DNA of 11,890 bases from Clostridia bacterium (GTDB lineage: Bacteria > Bacillota > Clostridia > Lachnospirales > Cellulosilyticaceae), in NCBI GenBank assembly GCA_029256345.1, contig JAQSYC010000157.1, forward strand, positions 1 through 11,890, in the 5' to 3' direction. How positions within the stretch are numbered: position 1 is the first letter of the stretch; each line of letters opens with the position of its first letter. Under the pieces are notes generated by a model, which had not been told where the DNA came from, ran no database searches, and saw nothing but the letters and a program-made list of their open reading frames with translations. The position numbers and the translations under genes were made by a program. Positions 1 through 6,072 of this stretch are shown here, one piece after another.

Positions 1-1
1 C

Positions 2-187
2 CCTGAGCAAGAAGGGGTGTATTCTTGGTGGTCTTATAGATTTAAGGCTAGAGAGAAGAATGCTGGCTGGAGAATAGACTATTTTGTGGTATCCAAAAGA
101 CTACAGGATACTTTGGTAAATGCCCGAATTTATCATGAAGTGATGGGTTCAGATCATTGCCCGGTAGGTCTTGAAATAGACCTGTAA
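2..187 (+). CDS. exoA: Exodeoxyribonuclease III, C-terminal part (5' end outside window)
   Basis: The frame is open from base 2 to a TAA at 185-187 and gives 61 residues, the C-terminal end of an exonuclease III / AP endonuclease of the EEP (endonuclease/exonuclease/phosphatase) fold. Three family signatures are visible: the YSWWSYRFKARE segment, then GWRIDYFVVS, then the terminal GSDHCPVGLEI. The Asp-His of GSDHCP is the catalytic pair that activates water at the scissile phosphate, and WRIDYF precedes the DNA-binding helix. In this family the enzyme incises abasic sites and removes 3' blocking groups during base-excision repair in the cytoplasm. The protein ends five residues after the last motif, as is usual, so the C terminus looks intact. 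The rest of the gene lies upstream of the window. I see no hairpin terminator before the next gene. Confidence 0.93.
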   Translation, partial: PEQEGVYSWWSYRFKAREKNAGWRIDYFVVSKRLQDTLVNARIYHEVMGSDHCPVGLEIDL

Positions 188-275
188 GAGGGGTTAGAGG
201 TGAGACAAGTCAAATAACTTATGATAGGATAAAGTAGAACTATCACTTAGTATTTAAAAAAAGGAGAACAAAGAG

Positions 276-659
276 ATGAAATATAAAATGCTTCATACAT
301 GTCTTAGAGTAATGGATTTAGAGAAGTCCTTGGCGTTTTACAAAGAGGCGCTGGGCTTTGTAGAAGTCAAAAGAAAAGATAACAAGGAATACAAATTTAC
401 GTTGGTCTATTTAACAGATGAAAGCCACTCATATGAATTAGAATTGACTTATAATTATGACCCAGAAAAGCCTTACGAAATCGGCAATGGGTTTAGTCAT
501 ACAGCAGTAGCATCGCCGGATTTAGAAGCATCGAGACAGTACCATATGGATTTAGGATATGAAGTAACACCTCTAAAAGGACTTCCGGGAGAACCGCCAA
601 GATTTTATTTTGTAACAGACCCAGATGGCTATAAAGTAGAAGTTATCCGCGCATCTTAA
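276..659 (+). CDS. gloA: Lactoylglutathione lyase-type glyoxalase I (VOC fold)
   Basis: This is a 127-residue protein of the vicinal-oxygen-chelate family, close in length to bacterial glyoxalase I. The four metal ligands expected for GloA are all present at matching spacing: His7 (MLHTCLRV), Glu56 (ELELTYN), His75 (GFSHTAVA) and Glu122 (YKVEVI). The DPDGYKVE motif near the C terminus is typical. In the family the enzyme isomerises the methylglyoxal-thiol hemithioacetal to a lactoyl thioester, detoxifying a by-product of triose phosphates. Most clostridia lack glutathione, so another thiol or a related VOC reaction is possible. An AAGGAGAA ribosome binding site lies at about 261-268, before the ATG. 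The gene appears monocistronic and ends in the terminator at 685-735. Confidence is high for the family and moderate for the substrate. Confidence 0.88.
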   Translation: MKYKMLHTCLRVMDLEKSLAFYKEALGFVEVKRKDNKEYKFTLVYLTDESHSYELELTYNYDPEKPYEIGNGFSHTAVASPDLEASRQYHMDLGYEVTPLKGLPGEPPRFYFVTDPDGYKVEVIRAS

Positions 660-684
660 TGCACTGAGCAGCATCCAAAAGCAT

Positions 685-735
685 AAAACTCCCCTTAAGT
701 ATTCTCTATTTGAGAAAGTTATCAGGGGAGTTTTT
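685..735. terminator. Bidirectional Rho-independent terminator between gloA and ilvA
   Basis: An 11-bp perfect stem pairs 685-695 (AAAACTCCCCT) with 724-734 (AGGGGAGTTTT). The loop contains a second small helix, TTCTC at 702-706 with GAGAA at 712-716. The arms begin and end with A and T runs, so the structure can stop transcripts arriving from gloA on the plus strand and from ilvA on the minus strand. The ilvA stop codon is only two bases from the right arm. Confidence 0.9.
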
Positions 736-736
736 C

Positions 737-1963
737 TTAATAAATCACTTCTACGCTGTAGCCCTCATCTTTTAATGTGTCTGTGACATTCTGGATATGA
801 TCATGACCGTTGGTTTCAACTGTTACTTCCAGTGCAACGTATCTGAGGCGATCCAAGGCTTTAAACTGGTTGTGCTCCAGCTTTACAACATTAGCACCTA
901 GTTTTGAAAGTATTTCGGCTATTTTGACCAGCTGACCAGGGGTATCCTTGAGCTTAACAGAAAAACAAAATAGTCGTCCTCTTGAGTAGAGTCCGTGATT
1001 AAGGAGCGAAGACATAGTCAGTACATCAATGTTACCGCCACTGATAACAGAAACTACCTTTTTGTTTTGAGCGTTTAATTTTTTGAGAGCAGCGACAGAA
1101 AGTGCACCGGTTGCTTCGGCCACTAGTTTATGTTTTTCTACTAATAAAAAGATAGCTTCTATGAGGTCATGATCATCAAGAGTGATGATCTCATCCACAT
1201 AATCTTTGATAATATCAAAGGTTAAATGACCAGGCTTTTTGACGGCAGCGCCGTCTGCAATGGTATCTACATAAGGAAGGTCCACAAGCTTTCCAGAGTC
1301 TACAGAAAGTTTCATAGCTTGGGCACCCGTTGACTCCACTCCAATAATCTTAACACTGGGATTGATAGCTTTTGCCGCCACCGCCATGCCGCCGATGAGT
1401 CCGCCGCCGCCAATGGGAACAAGGATAATATCAGTATCTGGCAGTTCTTCGAGTATTTCAAGAGCAATAGTACCTTGGCCAGCCATAATGTCTCTGTCAT
1501 TAAAAGGATGTATAAAGGTATAACCTTTTTCTTTTTCAAGTCTTTGAGCTTCTTCATAAGCTTCATCATAGATGTTGCCAAAAAGCACCACTTCAGCTCC
1601 CCATTTTTTGGTCGAGTTAACTTTAATAAGAGGGGTTGTTTTGGGCATCACAATGGTAGCGGCAATACCAAGAGAGTGGGCAGAGTAAGCAACACCTTGT
1701 GCATGGTTGCCGGCAGATGAGGCAATAAGTCCTCTTTCTTTTTCAGCGTTGGTCAATTTCATGATTTTATTGAGGGCACCTCGTATTTTAAACGATCCCG
1801 TAATTTGTAAATTTTCAGGTTTTAAATAAACTTGATTATTAAATTCCTTACTTAAGTCATAGCTATAGATAAGATTTGTCGGCACACAGGTATTTTTAAT
1901 GCGGTTTTTAGCATCTACAATACTTTGCAAAGAAAGTGTATTTTCATGAGTCGGTGAAGACAT
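737..1963 (-). CDS. ilvA: Threonine ammonia-lyase with C-terminal ACT domain
   Basis: This PLP enzyme deaminates L-threonine to 2-oxobutyrate and ammonia, feeding isoleucine synthesis or threonine fermentation. With the start used here it has 408 residues. The fold-type II core covers about 1-320: the Schiff-base lysine is Lys59 in GSFKIRGA, SSAGNHAQG (82-90) contacts the substrate/PLP, and the phosphate-binding glycine loop is GGGGLIGG (185-192). An ACT-like regulatory domain follows (about 330-405). This single-ACT architecture of about 400 residues is that of the short class, unlike E. coli IlvA with its two regulatory domains. The open frame extends to a TTG at 1978, but that codon lies inside the GGAGGT Shine-Dalgarno sequence serving the ATG at 1963, so 1963 is the start. 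The gene stands alone, divergent from the DHH gene, with a good promoter at 2017-2045. Serine dehydratase activity as a side reaction cannot be excluded. Confidence 0.93.
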   Translation of the reverse strand: MSSPTHENTLSLQSIVDAKNRIKNTCVPTNLIYSYDLSKEFNNQVYLKPENLQITGSFKIRGALNKIMKLTNAEKERGLIASSAGNHAQGVAYSAHSLGIAATIVMPKTTPLIKVNSTKKWGAEVVLFGNIYDEAYEEAQRLEKEKGYTFIHPFNDRDIMAGQGTIALEILEELPDTDIILVPIGGGGLIGGMAVAAKAINPSVKIIGVESTGAQAMKLSVDSGKLVDLPYVDTIADGAAVKKPGHLTFDIIKDYVDEIITLDDHDLIEAIFLLVEKHKLVAEATGALSVAALKKLNAQNKKVVSVISGGNIDVLTMSSLLNHGLYSRGRLFCFSVKLKDTPGQLVKIAEILSKLGANVVKLEHNQFKALDRLRYVALEVTVETNGHDHIQNVTDTLKDEGYSVEVIY

Positions 1964-1970
1964 AAGCAGA

Positions 1971-1976
1971 ACCTCC
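1971..1976 (-). promoter_or_regulatory. Shine-Dalgarno that fixes the ilvA start
   Basis: Read on the minus strand this is GGAGGT, seven bases before the ATG at 1963. It overlaps the alternative TTG codon (1976-1978) that would open a five-residue longer frame, which rules that start out. Confidence 0.85.
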
Positions 1977-2016
1977 AAGTATCTGATTAGTAAATTCTCA
2001 AAACAATATACCCTTT

Positions 2017-2045
2017 ATTATAATCAATCAAGTAGATAGATGCAA
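2017..2045 (-). promoter_or_regulatory. Sigma-A-type promoter for ilvA
   Basis: On the minus strand a perfect TATAAT (-10, at 2017-2022) is preceded by TTGCAT (-35, at 2040-2045) with a 17-base spacer. The -35 matches consensus in its first three bases only. The predicted leader is about 45 bases and carries no obvious attenuator hairpin or T-box element. Confidence 0.55.
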
Positions 2046-2099
2046 ATATTTCCATAATATAGCCGACAGATAATAATAGGGGATATCCTCTCTAACGGC

Positions 2100-2127
2100 T
2101 TGAAAAATACATAAGATATGCTAAGAT
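2100..2127 (+). promoter_or_regulatory. Extended -10 promoter for the DHH gene
   Basis: TTGAAA at 2100-2105 is followed after 16 bases by TAAGAT at 2122-2127, preceded by a TGC extension at 2119-2121. Transcription would start about 25 bases before the ATG at 2161, leaving room for the AGGGGAA ribosome binding site at 2151-2157. Confidence 0.5.
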
Positions 2128-2160
2128 AAGTATAAAATAGGAGTATATAAAGGGGAACTT

Positions 2161-3568
2161 ATGAAACTTTCACAGTTAAATAAATATGAAAGTATAGTTA
2201 TTCAGTGCCATGATAATCCAGACCCAGATGGTATTGGGGCGGGTTAAGTACCAAGGGAAAACCGTAAGACTTGTTTACAGCGGAAAACTTAGGATTACAA
2301 AACCCAATATTTTAATGCTGATAGAAGAATTTAATATTCCAGTAGAGTACGTGGAGCAAATGAATGTGGAAGGCCTATTGATAACCGTTGATTGTCAGTA
2401 TGGAGCGGGAAATGTGACGCAGCTTAATACCAATGATGTAGCCATTATAGATCACCATCAGCCAGAAATAAAGGGGATAGAAAAAAGTGAAATACGAAGC
2501 TTTTTAGCCAGTGCCTGTACGCTGGTATGGGATCTTTTGTGTGATGAGGGCGGGTTTGCAGAAATACAGCATCCCTTAGACAGAGATATGCGAGACAGCC
2601 TTAAGATCGATCAGGGAGTAATCAGAAAGCTAAGAAACTCAGTTCTGACACTGCCGGAACTTGAGATAGCTGGAATGGCACTTATAAGGCATTCTTATAA
2701 TGCTGCCAATAAGTTTGTTGTGGTAAAAGCAAAAGAGTGTGATCCTAATATATTAGGTTTTATAAGTGATCTGGCCATTCAAGTAGATAGTGTCTATGTG
2801 TCTATTGTCTATAATGAGATTGATAAAGGTATCAAGTTTTCTGTAAGAAGTTGTGTGAAGGAGGTAATGGCCAATGAACTGGCAGCTTATCTATCAGAAG
2901 GAATAGGCTCTGGCGGTGGGCATATAGAAAAAGCGGGAGGCATGATTAGCAAAAAAGAGTTCAATAAGAAGTACAGTCGGTTTAATGCAGATGAGTATTT
3001 CTTGAGAAGGCTTACTAAATATTATAAATCCTTTGATGTTATTTATAGCATGGAAGATGTTAATATGGAGCATATGCGTTTATACAGAGAGAAAGCACTG
3101 CCGATAGGCTTTGTAAAATTAATCGATGTGGTGCCGGATGATACTTCCATTATTATAAGAACTTTGGAGGGGGATATTGACTTATTTGTCAGTCACAATA
3201 CCTATGCTATGATAGGCATAAAGGGAGAAGTATACCCCACAACTCAAGAAAAATTCGAAAAGGATTATAAAGAACTGGATGAAGCCTACACTCTGGAGTT
3301 TGAGTACTTTCCAAGTATTAGAAACAAAGAAAACGGCAGGTTTATTCAGCTTCATCCTTATGCTAAAAAGTGTATTTCAAAAGGTGAAAATGATGTTTAC
3401 GCTAAACCGCTAGAACAAGCAGTAAAAGTATTTACTGCTTGGAACAGAGAAAAATATATGTATGGTAAAATCGGAGACTATCTTGTTGTTAGACAAGATG
3501 ATCCTCATGATATAGCCATTATAGAAAAGGATATCTTCTGCAAAACTTATGATGAGATGATTAAATAA
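2161..3568 (+). pseudogene. DHH/DHHA1-family phosphoesterase, disrupted by a frameshift near codon 28
   Basis: The real start is the ATG at 2161, with AGGGGAA seven to nine bases before it. It opens a frame containing the first DHH-family motif, HDNPDPDGIGAG (residues 17-28), and stops at TAA 2245-2247. The homologous protein continues one frame over from about base 2245 (KYQGKTVRLVYSGK) to 3568. That part holds the VDCQYGAGNV and IDHHQPE metal-binding motifs and, around 2905-2945, the DHHA1 signature GSGGGHIEKAGG. About seven residues normally found between the two pieces are missing, consistent with a small deletion (near 20 bases) that also shifts the frame. DHH enzymes hydrolyse phosphodiesters using two Mn ions. 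Motif I supplies ligands, so a product starting downstream (ATG 2210, no ribosome binding site) should be inactive. About 190 residues after DHHA1 form a further C-terminal module. This could be a true pseudogene or a sequence error. Confidence 0.8.
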
Positions 3569-3621
3569 AAAAGAGCTTTATCAAGCGTGTAAAACTAGCG
3601 CGCTTGACGAAGCTCTTTTTT
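3567..3621. terminator. Bidirectional terminator between the DHH gene and the 63-residue gene
   Basis: A long stem of roughly 20 bp pairs AAAAAAGAGCTTTATCAAGC (3567-3586) with GCTTGACGAAGCTCTTTTTT (3602-3621), with only one mismatch and one G-T pair in the middle. An A run and a T run at the two ends let it work in both directions. It overlaps the TAA of the DHH gene and lies two bases from the stop of the opposing gene. Confidence 0.92.
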
Positions 3622-3623
3622 AT

Positions 3624-3815
3624 TTAGATATCATCTACGTCGGTTTCTTCTCCATACCTGACAGTGCCATTAGAATTAAAACTCCCCGGGGCATCATATT
3701 GTATAAAGGTGCCATCTTTAGGTTCCTTAGATAAACTGTCACTTTTAGAAGGAATATCTAGAAGTATTTCAGTATGCGTTTTAGAATGTAGGGAATTATT
3801 TTTATGTTTTTTCAT
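3624..3815 (-). CDS. Small hydrophilic protein of unknown function, 63 residues
   Basis: I do not recognise this protein. It is short and polar, with a basic N terminus (MKKHKNNSLHSKTH) and an acidic C terminus (EETDVDDI). The middle is rich in Gly, Ser, Asn, Pro and Asp (DGTFIQYDAPGSFNSNGTV). It has no cysteine, signal peptide or membrane segment and looks largely disordered. It is likely a real gene: a GAAAGG ribosome binding site lies eight bases before the ATG, and a strong two-way terminator sits directly after its stop. A candidate mother-cell-type -10 element lies upstream at 3889-3896. Small sporulation proteins often look like this, but no motif ties it to a named small acid-soluble spore protein family. 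Confidence 0.6.
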   Translation of the reverse strand: MKKHKNNSLHSKTHTEILLDIPSKSDSLSKEPKDGTFIQYDAPGSFNSNGTVRYGEETDVDDI

Positions 3816-3888
3816 GGAATAAGCCTTTCACTATTTCTGATTTTGTATCCATATTTAAAGAAATGATAAATTTTCATCACTTATATGT

Positions 3889-3910
3889 AGTGTATGCAAA
3901 CAAATAAATC
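3889..3910 (-). promoter_or_regulatory. Possible sigma-E-like promoter for the 63-residue gene
   Basis: On the minus strand CATACACT (3889-3896) fits the sigma-E -10 consensus CATACANT exactly. An ATA trinucleotide stands 15 bases upstream of it, one base short of the usual spacing. The leader would be about 65 bases. Such short matches arise by chance in AT-rich DNA, so this is tentative. Confidence 0.3.
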
Positions 3911-3953
3911 GTATACATTTTATGAAAATATTTATAACATATAAATATATACA

Positions 3954-3982
3954 TTGACAGGCGAGGTATATAATACTAATAT
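3954..3982 (+). promoter_or_regulatory. Promoter of the padR operon with a palindrome between -35 and -10
   Basis: A perfect TTGACA (3954-3959) is followed after 17 bases by TAATAT (3977-3982, four of six consensus bases). The spacer contains the palindrome GTATATAATAC (3966-3976), and TACAT at 3950-3954 mirrors ATGTA at 3981-3985 around it. PadR regulators commonly bind ATGT/ACAT-type dyads and repress their own operon, so this is a plausible autoregulatory operator. The TATAAT inside the palindrome is only nine bases from the -35 and cannot act with it. Confidence 0.45.
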
Positions 3983-4024
3983 GTAAGTATAAAAGAAATG
4001 TATAAGAGAAAGTAAGGTGATGAA

Positions 4025-4345
4025 ATGTCTATAACATCAGACTTAATAAGAGGTCATACGGAAACAATTATATTAGCGCAGCTTGTGTTCAAAGACAGTT
4101 ATGGTTATGAGATAAACAAGAGAGTACAAGAGAAAACAGAGGGACAGTATGAACTTAAAGAAGCTACTTTATACAGTGCCTTTCGTAGACTGGAGCAGGC
4201 AGGATATATATTATCTTATTGGGGAGATGAAACAACAGGTGCAAGGAGACGTTATTATACCATAACGCCTTTAGGGAAAATGACTTATGAAAATAATAAA
4301 AAAGATTGGCAGCAAGCCAAAGAATTAATTGATAAGCTAATTTAA
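4025..4345 (+). CDS. PadR-family transcriptional regulator
   Basis: This is a 106-residue winged-helix DNA-binding protein of the short PadR subfamily (PadR-s1). Residues 1-85 form the winged helix: the recognition helix is about 45-58 (EATLYSAFRRLEQAG), and the wing is the TTGARRRYYTITPLGK hairpin (70-85). A final helix (about 86-106) should mediate dimerisation. AAGGTGA just upstream is its ribosome binding site. It heads a tightly spaced operon, 22 bases before the HAAS gene. In Firmicutes a PadR regulator, a HAAS (DUF1700-like) membrane protein and a DUF4097 protein form a recurrent cassette, usually linked to envelope stress or an unknown effector. Repression of its own operon is likely from the dyad in the promoter. 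The ligand is unknown. Confidence 0.9.
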   Translation: MSITSDLIRGHTETIILAQLVFKDSYGYEINKRVQEKTEGQYELKEATLYSAFRRLEQAGYILSYWGDETTGARRRYYTITPLGKMTYENNKKDWQQAKELIDKLI

Positions 4346-4367
4346 TAAAAATAGGGAGGCAGACCAA

Positions 4368-5036
4368 ATGAATAGTAAAATAAGAAGTAAAGTGGAATCG
4401 TTATTTACAGAAGCTCCAAAGACAAAAAAAGCTTTGGAACTTAAAGAAGAAATCATCGTTAACCTTACAGAGAAATATGATGACTTAGTGAAAGGTGGGA
4501 AATCACCAGAAGAAGCCTATAACAATGTGATTGCCAGTATTGGGGATGTGGATGAACTGATAAGGAGCCTTAAACAAAACGATATATTAAGTCTTGAAAG
4601 AGAAGAACAGGAACGAAAAAAAACAGCATTAGTTGTTTCAGGAGCTGTAGGTTTATATATTTTAAGTGTTATTATACTTATTACAATGACAGCAGTATTG
4701 AATATAAATGGAGTTATAGGTACGATGGTATTTTTGCTGATAGCCGGCATCGCCACATGTATACTCATTTATCACTTCATGTCTAGACCTAGTTATACCA
4801 AAATGGATGATACTTTAGTAGAAGAATTTAAAGAATGGAAACAAAACAGTACACAAACCAACCAATTGCGCAAATCACTTATCTCTATTATGTGGACACT
4901 GATTACAGTCATCTATTTGCTGCTGAGTTTCACATTAAATATATGGGCCTACTCATGGATTATCTTTATATTAGGTGCGGTAATAGAACAAATCATAAAA
5001 CTACTGTTTGACATGAAAAATATGAAGGGACAATAG
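4368..5036 (+). CDS. HAAS-domain (DUF1700-like) membrane protein
   Basis: The protein has 222 residues. Residues 1-72 are a cytoplasmic helical HAAS domain: a lysine-rich start, EEIIVNLTEKYDDLVKGGKS, then PEEAYNNVIASIGDVDELI, the characteristic paired-helix pattern. A charged linker (73-86) leads to four predicted membrane segments at about 87-110, 114-138, 170-190 and 193-213, with a hydrophilic loop (139-169) in the middle. The GGGAGG ribosome binding site is clear. HAAS proteins encoded after a PadR regulator are thought to work with it, possibly by passing an envelope signal, but no biochemical activity is established for the family. The next gene starts two bases after its stop, so the two are almost certainly co-transcribed and translationally coupled. 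Confidence 0.87.
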   Translation: MNSKIRSKVESLFTEAPKTKKALELKEEIIVNLTEKYDDLVKGGKSPEEAYNNVIASIGDVDELIRSLKQNDILSLEREEQERKKTALVVSGAVGLYILSVIILITMTAVLNINGVIGTMVFLLIAGIATCILIYHFMSRPSYTKMDDTLVEEFKEWKQNSTQTNQLRKSLISIMWTLITVIYLLLSFTLNIWAYSWIIFILGAVIEQIIKLLFDMKNMKGQ

Positions 5037-5038
5037 AT

Positions 5039-5976
5039 ATGAAAAAAATAAGAATGATACAAATCATACAGCTTCTTATACTCGTTGTAATAGCTATAGG
5101 ACTAATAGCTTAATAGAACTTGATTTTAGAAGTACAGACATAGAGGTATTGTCGACAAATGAAAAAGTTATAAGAATAGCAGAGAGCAGTAACAGAGCGT
5201 TAGAAGAAAGACAATTGTTTCAATTTGACAATGAGGATGGTATATTAAAAGTAAGAGGGGGAAAGGGGTATGATAATAACCTGATGTTTGGATTTTTCAT
5301 GCACCTTCACAAAATCCAGATCTATATTCCACAGGGATACAATAAGGATTTGGTGCTAACAACTTCATCAGGTGATATCATATTTTTATCAGATTCAATA
5401 GCAGAAAACATCTTAATTAATCAATCGTCTGGGGATTTACGGGTGGAAAAATCCATACAGACAAATACATTTAAGAGCTTTTTAAGTTCTGGGGATATGT
5501 ATATTGCGCATATAACATGTAAAGAGTATGATTTAAAGGCCTCATCAGGCGATATAGATATTGACTACCTAAAAGGCTCAGGAGACATGCAGGCAAAATC
5601 TGGGGACATAACAATAAAAGAATTAAAAGACGGAGAATATGACATCCAATCTTCATCTGGAGATGTTAGACTGCTTAATGTAGAAGATTGTTTTGGGGAA
5701 ATCAATATTTCCTCAGGAGACCTAGAGGCAGATTATACAGGGATTACAGGCGAGACCAAGTTGATATCAAGTTCCGGAGATATAACACTCAATCTTGCAA
5801 AAAACATAAGCTTTGAAATGGAAGCGGTGTGTATGTCGGGAGATATAGAGGGGAACCTGCCTATCGTCTACAAAGACAAAAGAGAAAAGTCAGCAACAGC
5901 AACGGTCGGTAATGGACCTTATGCAAAGCTTTTGCTGAAAGCCAGTTCAGGCGATATAAACGTTAATCAAAACTAA
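5039..5976 (+). pseudogene. DUF4097 (SGD-repeat beta-solenoid) protein, frame broken after its membrane anchor
   Basis: An ATG at 5039 follows the HAAS stop by two bases and has AAGGGA eight bases ahead. It encodes a typical N-terminal anchor (MKKIRMIQIIQLL, then LVVIAIGLIA) and then stops at TAA 5111-5113. The DUF4097 body lies in another frame, from about 5110 (LIELDFRSTDIEVL) to 5976. The body shows eleven SGD/SSGD turns, each ending a beta strand of a predicted right-handed solenoid, for example SSGDIIF, SSGDLRV, SSGDIDI and SSGDVRL. No ATG opens that frame. The TTG at 5149 would start inside the first conserved strand and lose the export signal. Homologues have a linker between anchor and body, so a deletion with frame change is likely; the repeated TAATAG at 5103-5108 and 5111-5116 may mark its ends. 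The intact protein would be anchored outside the membrane and is the presumed output of the PadR cassette. A sequencing error cannot be excluded. Confidence 0.75.
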
Positions 5977-6014
5977 ATCATATTTGTAGCTCTTGAGATA
6001 TTTAAAACGTATTC

Positions 6015-6048
6015 TTGACTATAAATATGGTTAAGATAGGACTATAAT
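6015..6048 (+). promoter_or_regulatory. Probable gapN promoter
   Basis: A perfect TATAAT (6043-6048) sits 24 bases before the gapN start. TTGACT at 6015-6020 is the only good -35-like box, but the 22-base gap is too long for a standard promoter. The true -35 may be the poor TATAAA at 6020-6025, perhaps with an activator. Confidence 0.35.
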
Positions 6049-6057
6049 AAATATTAG

Positions 6058-6066
6058 AAAGGGGAG
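6058..6066 (+). promoter_or_regulatory. Shine-Dalgarno that fixes the gapN start
   Basis: AAAGGGGAG ends directly against the ATG at 6067, too close for initiation, but lies six bases before the ATG at 6073. The start is therefore 6073 and the protein begins MIKEICVNG. Confidence 0.7.
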
Positions 6067-6072
6067 ATGAGT

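Noticed and set aside
222..245. Inverted repeat TGATAG/CTATCA between exoA and gloA as a terminator or operator
   Set aside because: Only 6 bp with a 12-base loop and no T run after it; too weak to call.
1979..2016. T-box or leucine/isoleucine attenuator in the ilvA leader
   Set aside because: The predicted leader is only about 45 bases and shows no T-box sequence, leader peptide or terminator/antiterminator pair.
2079..2090. GGGGATATCCTC near-palindrome upstream of the DHH gene as a regulator site
   Set aside because: A short palindrome of this kind is common by chance and does not match a regulator site I can name.
5098..5120. Programmed -1 frameshift joining the DUF4097 anchor and body
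   Set aside because: There is no X XXY YYZ slippery heptamer or downstream pseudoknot, and a direct join would lack the linker found in the family.
5368..5970. SGD repeats as a DNA tandem repeat or CRISPR-like array
   Set aside because: The repetition is at protein level: the codons vary between copies and the spacing is irregular, as expected for a beta-solenoid.
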